A DNA stretch of 64,000 nucleotides from Planococcus sp. MB-3u-03 (GTDB lineage: Bacteria > Bacillota > Bacilli > Bacillales_A > Planococcaceae). The translations under genes were made by a program, and so were the position numbers. Under the pieces are notes generated by a model. It was not told where the DNA came from. It worked only from the letters and a program-made list of their open reading frames with translations, and did no database searches. Shown here in pieces: positions 57,406 to 64,000 of the stretch (its first letter is position 1; each line of letters opens with the position of its first letter). The DNA is taken from assembly GCF_002833405.1 (NCBI RefSeq), contig NZ_CP025135.1, forward strand, positions 1,097,501-1,161,500, written 5' to 3'.

Positions 57406-57443
57406 AAAAAAGAGCTGCCCCGCAAGCGGGACAGCTCTTTTTG
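57406..57443. terminator. Bidirectional terminator, crh / clpP
   Basis: Stem AAAAAAGAGCTG-CCCCGC / GCGGG-CAGCTCTTTTT with one A bulge, CAA loop, As left and Ts right. Confidence 0.9.
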
Positions 57444-57449
57444 TGTAAC

Positions 57450-58061
57450 TTAATCTTCTTTTTCGTGGTTTTCCGGCAATTTGTTGCGCGTGATGATTTG
57501 GTCGACGAGACCATATTCGAGTGCACGCTCTGCAGTCATGAAGTTATCGCGGTCTGTATCGCGAGAAATCACTTCAAGCGGCTGGCCAGTGCGTTCAGAT
57601 AGAATTTGGTTCAATTTCTCGCGCAAGAACAGGATGCGTTTTGCGGCGATTTCGATTTCAGTCGCTTGCCCTTGAGCTCCGCCAAGTGGCTGGTGGATCA
57701 TGACTTCAGCGTTCGGCAATGCGTAGCGTTTGCCTTTTGTGCCGGCTGCGAGAAGGAAAGCACCCATGGATGCAGCCATGCCGATGCATACTGTTTGGAC
57801 ATCTGGCTTGATAAATTGCATAACATCGTAGATTGCCATACCGGCTGTGATGCTGCCGCCTGGGCTGTTGATGTAGATGGAAATATCTTTTTCCGGATCT
57901 TCCGCTTCAAGGAATAGCAATTGCGCAACGATGGAGTTGGCGACATTGTCATCGATTCCGCTGCCGAGCATGATAACGCGGTCTTTCAATAGGCGGGAAT
58001 AGATATCGTAAGCGCGTTCGCCTCTGCTTGTCTGTTCGATTACTGTAGGGATTAAATTCAT
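57450..58061 (-). CDS. clpP: ATP-dependent Clp protease proteolytic subunit ClpP
   Basis: A 203-residue serine peptidase forming the Clp barrel with ClpC, ClpX or ClpE. The catalytic serine is in [11 protein letters not shown] (~98), the histidine in [12 protein letters not shown] (~122) and the aspartate in [10 protein letters not shown] (~171). The start is the ATG at 58061 after GAAGGAGG; upstream codons are open but lack a site. A CtsR box overlaps its promoter, so heat and protein stress should induce it. The neighbouring tRNA-Arg is divergent. Confidence 0.97.
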   Translation of the reverse strand: MNLIPTVIEQTSRGERAYDIYSRLLKDRVIMLGSGIDDNVANSIVAQLLFLEAEDPEKDISIYINSPGGSITAGMAIYDVMQFIKPDVQTVCIGMAASMGAFLLAAGTKGKRYALPNAEVMIHQPLGGAQGQATEIEIAAKRILFLREKLNQILSERTGQPLEVISRDTDRDNFMTAERALEYGLVDQIITRNKLPENHEKED

Positions 58062-58122
58062 GGATAATTTCCTCCTTCGGGTAAATGTAAGTGCTGCTGA
58101 AACACTGTTCAGCCGTACATTC

Positions 58123-58152
58123 ATCATACACATCATGGTCAATGAAGGTCAA
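58123..58152 (-). promoter_or_regulatory. clpP promoter
   Basis: On the minus strand, TTGACC (58152-58147), 18 bases, TATGAT (58128-58123). The -35 lies within the CtsR box. Confidence 0.7.
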
Positions 58153-58153
58153 A
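58137..58153. promoter_or_regulatory. CtsR operator of clpP
   Basis: Tandem heptads GGTCAAT-GAA-GGTCAAA match the CtsR consensus RGTCAAA-NAN-RGTCAAA with one mismatch in the first heptad. Confidence 0.88.
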
Positions 58154-58176
58154 TCTAACGAATTGAAAATAGGCGC

Positions 58177-58205
58177 TTGAAATAAGGGGAAAGCTTTTGT
58201 ATAAT
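58177..58205 (+). promoter_or_regulatory. tRNA-Arg promoter
   Basis: TTGAAA (58177-58182), 17 bases, perfect TATAAT (58200-58205), 23 bases before the tRNA. Confidence 0.75.
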
Positions 58206-58227
58206 AGAAAAGTCGCGAACAATATTT

Positions 58228-58299
58228 GCCCTCGTAGTGTAAAGGATAACACGTAAGATTCCGGTTCTTGAGATGGGGGTTCGATTCCCTCCGAGGGTG
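58228..58299 (+). tRNA. tRNA-Arg (anticodon CCG)
   Basis: A 72-base cloverleaf. The acceptor is GCCCTCG / CGAGGGT (last pair G-T), the D arm encloses AAAGGATA, the anticodon stem is TAAGA / TCTTG with loop TTCCGGT (anticodon CCG, reading CGG), and the T arm is GGGGG-TTCGATT-CCCTC. The discriminator is G, and CCA is not encoded. It has its own promoter and terminator. B. subtilis also has a single tRNA-Arg beside clpP. Confidence 0.92.
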
Positions 58300-58308
58300 T
58301 AAAAATTG

Positions 58309-58347
58309 AAAAACCGCATAGCCTGCCAAAGGCTATGCGGTTTTTTT
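58309..58347 (+). terminator. Terminator of tRNA-Arg
   Basis: Perfect 13-bp stem AAACCGCATAGCC / GGCTATGCGGTTT, TGCCAAA loop, then TTTT. Confidence 0.93.
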
Positions 58348-58456
58348 ATTGAATCTTTTTAGCGGCTGAAACGTAGAATCCAACGTATGGTGTTTCAAGA
58401 AACAGGCAATCAGGGAAAACAAAAAATATTATTGTAAAAGAAAAGGAGACAGGAAA

Positions 58457-59035
58457 ATGAAAAAATTACTTATTCCATTGCTGTTGGTGGTTGGGCTGAT
58501 CGTCATTGCCGTTGCCGTATTCGGTTCAAGTTATAATAACTTCGTTCAATTGGAAGAGGACGTCAACCAATCGTATGCGCAACTCGAAAGCCAATTGCAG
58601 CGCAGGCTCGATCTGATCCCGAACTTGGTCGAGACGGTGAAAGGCTTTGCTGACCAGGAACAAGAGGTCATCGATAGCGTCACAGAAGCCCGTTCAAGCA
58701 TGGCGAATGCCGGATCGGTTGAAGAACAGGCAGAAGCAGATGCCGAACTAAGCGGGGCGCTCAGCCGCTTGCTCGTTGTCGTCGAGAACTATCCGGAAAT
58801 TCGTTCGAGCGAGAACTTCCAGCAATTATCCGATGAACTCGCCGGGACGGAAAATCGGATCGCGGTCGCCCGCCAGGACTATAATGGCTCAGTGACGGAA
58901 TTCAACCGGGAAGTCCGCAGTTTCCCAGGCAATATGGTAGCGGGAATCTTCGGCTTTGACGAAAAGGAATATTTCGAAGCGGATGCCGGAGCGGAAGATG
59001 CACCGGATGTGGACTTTGGGACTGACGAAGAATGA
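58457..59035 (+). CDS. LemA family protein
   Basis: A 192-residue protein with one N-terminal membrane helix (residues ~5-24) and an extracytoplasmic helical bundle typical of LemA: NNFVQLEEDVNQSYAQLESQLQRRLDLIPNLVETVKG, ENYPEIRSSENFQQLSDELAGTENRIAVARQDYN and the C-terminal FNREVRSFPGNMVAGIFGF. AAAAGGAGACAGG precedes the ATG. LemA genes are very often paired with a TPM-domain gene, as here; the exact role is unknown, with membrane or envelope maintenance proposed. The acidic tail is unremarkable. Confidence 0.93.
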   Translation: MKKLLIPLLLVVGLIVIAVAVFGSSYNNFVQLEEDVNQSYAQLESQLQRRLDLIPNLVETVKGFADQEQEVIDSVTEARSSMANAGSVEEQAEADAELSGALSRLLVVVENYPEIRSSENFQQLSDELAGTENRIAVARQDYNGSVTEFNREVRSFPGNMVAGIFGFDEKEYFEADAGAEDAPDVDFGTDEE

Positions 59036-59820
59036 TCCGAAGAATTCCTGTTTTGCTCCTATTGCTGCTGATGATCGCCGGAACCGCACAGGCGGCAGAA
59101 TTTCCGGAGTTGACTGATGATATTTACATCCAGGATATCGCGGGCGTCTTGAGCGAAGAACAGGAAGCTGAGATCAAGAGCCTGGGCGCTGGCTTAGAAG
59201 ATGCGACAACTGCACAGATTGCTGTCATGGTCATCGATTCTTTGGAAGGCGAGCCCATCGAAAGCTACGCCAACGAAGCATTGCGTCATTATGGTGTAGG
59301 TTCAGCGGAAGAGAACAACGGCGTTCTGGTCGTGCTATCGATGACGGACCGCGAGATCTATATCGAAATCGGCTACGGCCTGGAAGGCGCGCTTCCTGAC
59401 GGAAAAGTCGGGCGCATTTTGGATGATTACGCCGTTCCATATTTGCGTGAAGACCAGCCGGACGAAGCAATCCTTAATACGTATCAAGCTCTGTACAGTG
59501 AAGTTTCTGCGGAATACGGTTGGGACGGAGAAACAGTTAGCCACCAGCCGCTCAATGAAGTGACGCCCGGCAGCGGTGAAGGTGAAGGCGGCTTTATGCA
59601 GCCGGTCGTCACCTTCCTGATCGTACTTGTTTTGTTGTTCCTGTTTACAGGAGGAGGCGGCGGCCGTGGACGTCGCGGCCGCGGCAGAACGATGAGGCGC
59701 GGCGGATTTTTCGGACCCGGCAGTTTTGGCGGCGGCTTCGGAGGCGGTTCCGGCGGTGGAGGTTTCCGCGGCGGCGGTGGCGGCTCTTCAGGAGGCGGCG
59801 GAGCCGGGCGAGGCTTCTAA
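59032..59820 (+). CDS. TPM-domain membrane protein (YgcG/Psb32 type)
   Basis: A 262-residue protein, ATGA-coupled to LemA. A signal peptide ends near residue 22 (GTAQA-AE). The TPM (TLP18.3/Psb32/MOLO-1) phosphatase-like domain fills ~35-155, with YIQDIAGVLSEEQE and the conserved YIEIGYGLEGALPDGKVGRILD. One membrane helix follows (~188-207), then an Arg- and Gly-rich tail with about 60 residues of GGG/GGGS repeats. With LemA it forms the common LemA-TPM couple; glycine-rich tails are common in this branch. Confidence 0.92.
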   Translation: MIRRIPVLLLLLLMIAGTAQAAEFPELTDDIYIQDIAGVLSEEQEAEIKSLGAGLEDATTAQIAVMVIDSLEGEPIESYANEALRHYGVGSAEENNGVLVVLSMTDREIYIEIGYGLEGALPDGKVGRILDDYAVPYLREDQPDEAILNTYQALYSEVSAEYGWDGETVSHQPLNEVTPGSGEGEGGFMQPVVTFLIVLVLLFLFTGGGGGRGRRGRGRTMRRGGFFGPGSFGGGFGGGSGGGGFRGGGGGSSGGGGAGRGF

Positions 59821-59834
59821 TAAGGAGGGATGGC

Positions 59835-60065
59835 ATGTATACACTCTATACTCGACCAAATTGCGGGCTTTGCGAAGAGGCCAAGTCTGCACTGACGCTA
59901 TTGCAGGAAGATTACCCGATTGACTTCCGGGAAATCAATATTGAAGAAGATGAACAATTGCATGAACAGTATATGCTGATGATTCCAGTGCTCACGAAAC
60001 AGGAAAAAGTGCTGCTCTATGGAAATTTTGGCTATGGCGAACTTTTGGAAGCGTTAATTCTTTAA
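59835..60065 (+). CDS. Glutaredoxin-like thiol protein
   Basis: A 76-residue thioredoxin-fold protein starting MYTLYTRPNCGLCEEAKSAL; the redox motif is CGLC (residues ~10-13), followed by IDFREINIEEDEQLHEQY and the cis-proline IPVLTK. Length and motif fit the short glutaredoxin/DUF836 group of Firmicutes. TAAGGAGGGATGGC precedes the start. It is between the LemA-TPM pair and cggR, with no clear functional tie to either. Confidence 0.88.
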   Translation: MYTLYTRPNCGLCEEAKSALTLLQEDYPIDFREINIEEDEQLHEQYMLMIPVLTKQEKVLLYGNFGYGELLEALIL

Positions 60066-60078
60066 CGCTTCTTTTTAT

Positions 60079-60107
60079 TTGCATAAATCTAATAGCTCGG
60101 CTACAAT
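60079..60107 (+). promoter_or_regulatory. cggR-gapA operon promoter
   Basis: TTGCAT (60079-60084), 17 bases, TACAAT (60102-60107). The CggR operator begins 9 bases after the -10. Confidence 0.8.
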
Positions 60108-60115
60108 GAATCTAG

Positions 60116-60151
60116 TGGGACGTAATTATATGTAGTGGGACAAAAAACGTC
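60116..60151 (+). promoter_or_regulatory. CggR operator (two tandem half-sites)
   Basis: TGGGAC at 60116 and again at 60136, a repeat spaced exactly 20 bases, the second followed after six As by CGTC. This follows the B. subtilis CggR operator CGGGACN6TGTCN4 repeated. It sits just downstream of the start point, where CggR acts as a roadblock until fructose-1,6-bisphosphate releases it. Confidence 0.85.
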
Positions 60152-60169
60152 CAACAAAGGGGTGGAGCG

Positions 60170-61213
60170 ATGGATCCAGTTCTGCAAGCGCAAGTGCATT
60201 TATTGCCTGAACTGCCAAGCTTGCTGAAAAAGCGCTATAGCATCCTCGAGCTGATTCAAACCGAACAGCCCGTCGGAAGGCGCACAATCAGCGAGATGAC
60301 AGGCGCAGCTGAAAGGGAAATCCGCAAAGAGACCGACTTATTGAGGGATCAAGCTTTGATCGAAATGAGCAAGAGCGGCATGAGCTTGACGATAATGGGA
60401 GACGATGTTCTTGACCAACTCCGTGAGCTGGTCAAGGAACTTGCCGGAACGGCGGAACTTGAAGCCGGGCTGCAGGCGAAACTCGGCATCAAGCAAGCAG
60501 TCGTCCTTCCGGGTGACAGCGACCGGCTGTCATCGGCCAAAGCTGCGATCGGCAGGCAGGCCGCCCGCATTGCGGAAGAAATGTTCGAAAGCTACCGAAC
60601 AATCGCCGTCACTGGCGGCAGTACGATGGCCGCCGTGGCAGCTGAAATCCGCACGGCGAAGAAAAACCCCGCCATGCAGTTTATCGCTGCACGAGGCGGC
60701 CTGGGTGAAGAAATGCTTCACCAGGCGAACACCATCGCTTCATCCTTTGCCGAAAAAACAGGCGGAGCTGTCCGCACGCTTTATCTGCCTGAGCATTTGA
60801 GTGCAGAAGCGCTCGAAATGATGATGAGGGAACCCGTCATCAAAGAAATGATGGAGCTGTATGACCAGACGGACTTAGTCATCCATGGAATCGGCGATGC
60901 AGAAGAGATGGCCATCAGGCGCCGTTCTTCCGTGAACGAAGTCGAGAAGATCAAAACAGGCGGAGCTGTTAGCGAAGCCTTCGGTTATTATTTCGATAAA
61001 ACCGGAAACATAGTTTATCGCATCCCAACAGCGGGCATTCAATTAGAGCAGGTCCAAAAAGCACCGGGCATCATGGCCGTTGCCGGAGGACGCACAAAAG
61101 CGCGCGCCATCGAATCTTATTTCCGGGCCGCGCCTGAACGTACCATCCTGATTACGGATGAAGGTGCAGCTAGGGCAATACTCAACCCAACAACAAAATT
61201 GGAGGAATTATAA
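60170..61213 (+). CDS. cggR: Central glycolytic genes regulator CggR
   Basis: A 347-residue SorC/DeoR-like repressor. The N-terminal helix-turn-helix (RYSILELIQTEQPVGRRTISEMTGAAEREIRKE) is followed by a sugar-phosphate binding domain with ITVTGGSTMAAVAAE-like loop (AVTGGSTMAAVA ~147), VIHGIGDAEEMAIRR (~245) and a late TDEGAARAIL. Fructose-1,6-bisphosphate is the effector in B. subtilis. GGGGTGGAGCG precedes the ATG. It ends directly at the gapA start and leads the glycolytic operon, repressing it. Confidence 0.96.
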   Translation: MDPVLQAQVHLLPELPSLLKKRYSILELIQTEQPVGRRTISEMTGAAEREIRKETDLLRDQALIEMSKSGMSLTIMGDDVLDQLRELVKELAGTAELEAGLQAKLGIKQAVVLPGDSDRLSSAKAAIGRQAARIAEEMFESYRTIAVTGGSTMAAVAAEIRTAKKNPAMQFIAARGGLGEEMLHQANTIASSFAEKTGGAVRTLYLPEHLSAEALEMMMREPVIKEMMELYDQTDLVIHGIGDAEEMAIRRRSSVNEVEKIKTGGAVSEAFGYYFDKTGNIVYRIPTAGIQLEQVQKAPGIMAVAGGRTKARAIESYFRAAPERTILITDEGAARAILNPTTKLEEL

Positions 61214-62221
61214 ATGACAATCAAATTAGCAATCAATGGCTTTGGCCGTATCGGCCGTGTAGTATTCCGTCAAGCGCTATTAAACGATGAAGTGGAAGTA
61301 GTTGCAGTAAATGACCTAACTGATGCGGAAATGCTTGCGCATCTATTGAAGTACGATTCTGTGCACGGCACTTTGAATGCAGACGTTTCTGCTAAAGATG
61401 GTTCGATCTTCGTGGACGGCAAGGAAGTAAAAGTATTCGCTGAAAAAGATCCTGCACAATTGCCGTGGAAAGAGCACAACATCGATATCGTAGTGGAATC
61501 TACAGGGATTTTCACAACTGAAGATGCAGCTTCGAAACATATCGAAGCCGGCGCGAAAAAAGTCATCGTTTCTGCACCAGGCAAAAACGGCATGAAAATG
61601 CTCGTAATGGGCGTAAACGAAGAAACTTACAACCCTGAAGAGCACCACGTCGTTTCAAACGCATCTTGCACGACAAACGGCTTGGCTGGAATCTCTAAAG
61701 TGTTGAACGAAAAATTCGGCATCAAGAAAGCCATGATGACGACGATCCACTCTTACACAAACGACCAAGCGTTGCTTGATGCGCCTCACTCTGACTACCG
61801 CCGTGCGCGTTCAGCAGCAGAGTCGATGATCCCGACAACAACTGGCGCAGCGAAATCCGTTGCAAAAGTATTGCCTGAACTTGAAGGCAAAATCGATGGC
61901 ATGGCTATCCGTGTGCCAACGCCGAACGTTTCCTTGATCGACCTTGTCGCTGAACTTGAAAAAGACGCTTCAATCGAAGATGTGAACCAAGCGCTTAAAG
62001 AAGCGACTGAAAACGAGTTGAAAGGCTACTTGGATTACAGCGAGTTGCCACTTGTTTCCCGCGACTATAACGGCAATACCGCTTCTTCAACAGTGGATGC
62101 ACAATCCACGATGGCGTTGGGCGGAAACATGGTTAAAGTTCTTGCTTGGTACGACAACGAATCCGGCTACTCAGGCCGCTGCATTGACTTGGCAATTCAC
62201 ATGTACAAAAAAGGGCTGTAA
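61214..62221 (+). CDS. gapA: Glyceraldehyde-3-phosphate dehydrogenase GapA
   Basis: A 335-residue NAD-dependent GAPDH of the glycolytic direction. NAD site INGFGRIGR (~6-14), catalytic cysteine in SNASCTTNGLAG (~152) and late WYDNESGYSGR are all canonical. GGAGGAATTATAA, inside the end of cggR, precedes the ATG. The codon choice is more selective than in the neighbours, as expected for a highly expressed gene. A strong hairpin separates it from pgk. Confidence 0.98.
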   Translation: MTIKLAINGFGRIGRVVFRQALLNDEVEVVAVNDLTDAEMLAHLLKYDSVHGTLNADVSAKDGSIFVDGKEVKVFAEKDPAQLPWKEHNIDIVVESTGIFTTEDAASKHIEAGAKKVIVSAPGKNGMKMLVMGVNEETYNPEEHHVVSNASCTTNGLAGISKVLNEKFGIKKAMMTTIHSYTNDQALLDAPHSDYRRARSAAESMIPTTTGAAKSVAKVLPELEGKIDGMAIRVPTPNVSLIDLVAELEKDASIEDVNQALKEATENELKGYLDYSELPLVSRDYNGNTASSTVDAQSTMALGGNMVKVLAWYDNESGYSGRCIDLAIHMYKKGL

Positions 62222-62270
62222 GCTGAAAATCATAGCTTAATTACCAATGAACCTCTATAATAAAGAGGGT

Positions 62271-62308
62271 AAAAGGGGTGGGGAATTTACCCCACCCCTT
62301 ATTTTTTT
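62271..62308 (+). terminator. Strong hairpin/terminator between gapA and pgk
   Basis: Perfect 11-bp stem AAGGGGTGGGG / CCCCACCCCTT, AATTTA loop, then seven Ts. It would end many transcripts after gapA and protect the cggR-gapA 3' end while letting some reach pgk. No convincing pgk promoter was found after it. Confidence 0.92.
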
Positions 62309-62331
62309 GAATATAATTGGGAGGTATTTTC

Positions 62332-63516
62332 ATGCTGCAGAAAATGACCATGAAAGACTTGGATTTGAAAGGAAAACGCGTATTTTGCCGTGTAGATTTC
62401 AACGTACCGATGGAAGACGGGAAAGTGACTGACGACACGCGCATCCGTGCGGCGATGCCGACGATTGAGTATTTGGTCGAACAAGGCGCAAAAGTCATCT
62501 TGGCAAGCCATCTCGGGCGCCCGAAAGGCCAAGTCAACGAAGATATGAGACTTGCTGCGGCAGGCGCACGATTGTCCGAATTGCTCGGCAGCGACGTGAA
62601 ATGCCTAGAGGAATCTGTAGGGGACACTGTAGAGAAGGAAATTTCTGCTCTTGAACCAGGCGCAATTCTGTTGCTTGAAAACGTCCGTTTCCATGCAGGC
62701 GAAGAAAAGAACGATCCGGAACTCGCGAAACAGTTTGCGGCACTTGCCGACGTCTTCGTCAACGATGCATTCGGCGCTGCACACAGAGCGCATGCTTCCA
62801 CTGCAGGAATCGCTGAACATTTGCCGGCAGTATCAGGCCTGCTCCTTGAAAAAGAGCTGGACGTTCTCGGCAAAGCTTTATCCGAACCGGATCGCCCGTT
62901 TACTGCTATCATCGGCGGGGCGAAAGTGAAAGACAAAATCGGCGTCATCGACCACTTGCTCGATAAAGTCGATAATTTGATCATCGGCGGCGGGCTGTCG
63001 TATACCTTCATCAAGGCGCTCGGCCATGAAATCGGCAATTCTCTTGTCGAAGAAGACAAACTCGACCTTGCCAAGTCGTTTATCGACAAGGCAAAGGAAA
63101 AAGGCGTGAAGTTTTATTTGCCGGTTGATGCAACAGTCGCGAACGAGTTCTCAAAAGACGCAGAGACCAAAACGGTGAAAATCGAAGAAATTCCGTCCGA
63201 TTGGATGGGGCTGGATATCGGGCCGGAAACAGCTAAGTTGTATGCCGATGTCATCAACCAGTCGAAACTCATTATCTGGAACGGGCCGATGGGCGTGTTC
63301 GAAATGGAAGCTTTTGCAAATGGCACGAAATCCGTCGCTCAAGCAATGGCAGAAACTGAAGGCTATACAGTCATCGGCGGCGGCGATTCCGCAGCGGCAG
63401 TCGAGAAATTCCATGTAGCAGATAAAATGGACCACATTTCAACAGGCGGCGGAGCTTCTCTGGAGTTCATGGAAGGCAAGGATTTGCCAGGCGTCACCGC
63501 ATTAACCGATAAATAA
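62332..63516 (+). CDS. pgk: Phosphoglycerate kinase Pgk
   Basis: A 394-residue two-domain glycolytic kinase. The signature [16 protein letters not shown] (~14-29) with Asp/Asn substrate contacts, basic-patch ASHLGRPKG (~61), nucleotide-site [15 protein letters not shown] and hinge [15 protein letters not shown], and final [11 protein letters not shown] and [10 protein letters not shown] loops are present. The ATG at 62332 has GGGAGG seven bases upstream; a start 15 bases earlier overlaps that site and is not used. Full length for the family. Confidence 0.98.
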   Translation: MLQKMTMKDLDLKGKRVFCRVDFNVPMEDGKVTDDTRIRAAMPTIEYLVEQGAKVILASHLGRPKGQVNEDMRLAAAGARLSELLGSDVKCLEESVGDTVEKEISALEPGAILLLENVRFHAGEEKNDPELAKQFAALADVFVNDAFGAAHRAHASTAGIAEHLPAVSGLLLEKELDVLGKALSEPDRPFTAIIGGAKVKDKIGVIDHLLDKVDNLIIGGGLSYTFIKALGHEIGNSLVEEDKLDLAKSFIDKAKEKGVKFYLPVDATVANEFSKDAETKTVKIEEIPSDWMGLDIGPETAKLYADVINQSKLIIWNGPMGVFEMEAFANGTKSVAQAMAETEGYTVIGGGDSAAAVEKFHVADKMDHISTGGGASLEFMEGKDLPGVTALTDK

Positions 63517-63529
63517 AGGGAGTGTTTTT

Positions 63530-64000
63530 GTGAGAAAACCGATTATTGCAGGTAACTGGAAAATGTATAAAACAGCATCACAAGCAAAGGAATTTGTAGA
63601 AAAAGTAAACGGCTTAGTGCCGGATGCAGACAAGCTTGATTCTGTCATTTGTGCGCCGTCCCTCTACCTGACTCAATTAGTCGATGCTGCTGAAAACAGC
63701 GCATTGAAAATTGGTGCACAGACAATGCACGACAAAGGCGAAGGCGCATTCACTGGCGAAATCAGCCCTGTGCAATTGGCAGATATCGGCGTTGACTACG
63801 TCATTATCGGACATTCAGAACGCCGCCAGTATTTCAATGAAACAGACGAAACAGTCAATGCAAAAGTGAAATCGGCATTTTCACATCAATTGACGCCGAT
63901 CCTTTGTGTCGGCGAAACCGACGAACAGCGAGAAGCGGGCCAAATGGAAAGCATCGTGGAAGCGCAAGTTGAGAAGGCCGTAGAGGGCTTGACCGACGCA
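63530..64000 (+). CDS. tpiA: Triosephosphate isomerase TpiA, cut by right edge
   Basis: The first 157 codons of a barrel enzyme interconverting DHAP and GAP. The start is a GTG at 63530 with AAAGGGAG upstream, right after pgk. [13 protein letters not shown] (Lys ~12 catalytic) and the catalytic histidine [12 protein letters not shown] (~95) are visible. The catalytic glutamate loop lies past the window edge. It continues the glycolytic operon. Confidence 0.97.
   Translation, partial: MRKPIIAGNWKMYKTASQAKEFVEKVNGLVPDADKLDSVICAPSLYLTQLVDAAENSALKIGAQTMHDKGEGAFTGEISPVQLADIGVDYVIIGHSERRQYFNETDETVNAKVKSAFSHQLTPILCVGETDEQREAGQMESIVEAQVEKAVEGLTDA

Overview
The window is a stretch of ordinary, gene-dense Bacillales chromosome. 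Gene content, gene order and the moderate base composition point to the family Planococcaceae, most likely Planococcus or Planomicrobium; this is inference from synteny and protein character, not a database match. There is no rRNA, prophage, insertion sequence or CRISPR array, and one tRNA.

The window joins two blocks that lie far apart in Bacillus subtilis. Block 1 (1-33.5 kb) is the yha-ecs-hem-yhf-comK region. It holds yhzD, the ABC exporter yhaQP, the nuclease operon yhaO-yhaN-yhaM, the foldase prsA, the regulator scoC, yhaH, the tryptophan transporter trpP, hit, ecsAB, yhaA, a Ca2+/H+ or Na+/Ca2+ antiporter, hmoB, hemEH, a YtkA-type lipoprotein, the tiny zinc-ribbon gene yhfH and lplJ. 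It continues with a bacitracin-type bceRSAB module, the fatty-acid ligase lcfB under a FadR operator, an S9 peptidase, an enoyl-CoA hydratase, an AarF/UbiB kinase, and comK with its divergent IDEAL-domain neighbour. Block 2 (33.6-64 kb) is the uvrBA-hprK-lgt-yvoD-ppaX-yvoF-hisZGDBHAF(IE)-yvcD-trxB-yvcI-rapZ-yvcK-whiA-crh-clpP-tRNA-Arg block. A LemA/TPM pair and a glutaredoxin-like gene follow, then the glycolytic operon cggR-gapA-pgk-tpiA, cut by the right edge.

Regulation can be read at several places: a TRAP-type NAG-repeat element over the trpP ribosome binding site (11419-11449), a perfect FadR box at lcfB (25713-25730), a LexA-like box before uvrB (33600-33613), a CtsR box on the clpP promoter (58137-58153) and tandem CggR operator halves before cggR (60116-60151). 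HprK, Crh and CggR-gapA together cover much of the carbon-control circuit. Less certain palindromes precede the his operon (44482-44517) and lie between yhfH and lplJ (20017-20057).

The most unusual property of the sequence is technical or evolutionary. About 50 single-base indels, nearly all losses within short homopolymer runs, break fourteen otherwise well conserved genes. They are concentrated at 25.9-27.3, 31.8-34.8, 43.7-45.6 and 50.5-51.3 kb, while flanking genes such as uvrA, hprK, hisG-hisF and trxB are intact. I read these as consensus sequence errors rather than decay. The broken genes are typed 'pseudogene' only because they do not read through as written. I did not find a convincing new multi-gene system. 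The best leads are regulatory: the trpP leader, the his palindrome, the yhfH-lplJ palindrome and a terminator core shared by four convergent gene pairs.
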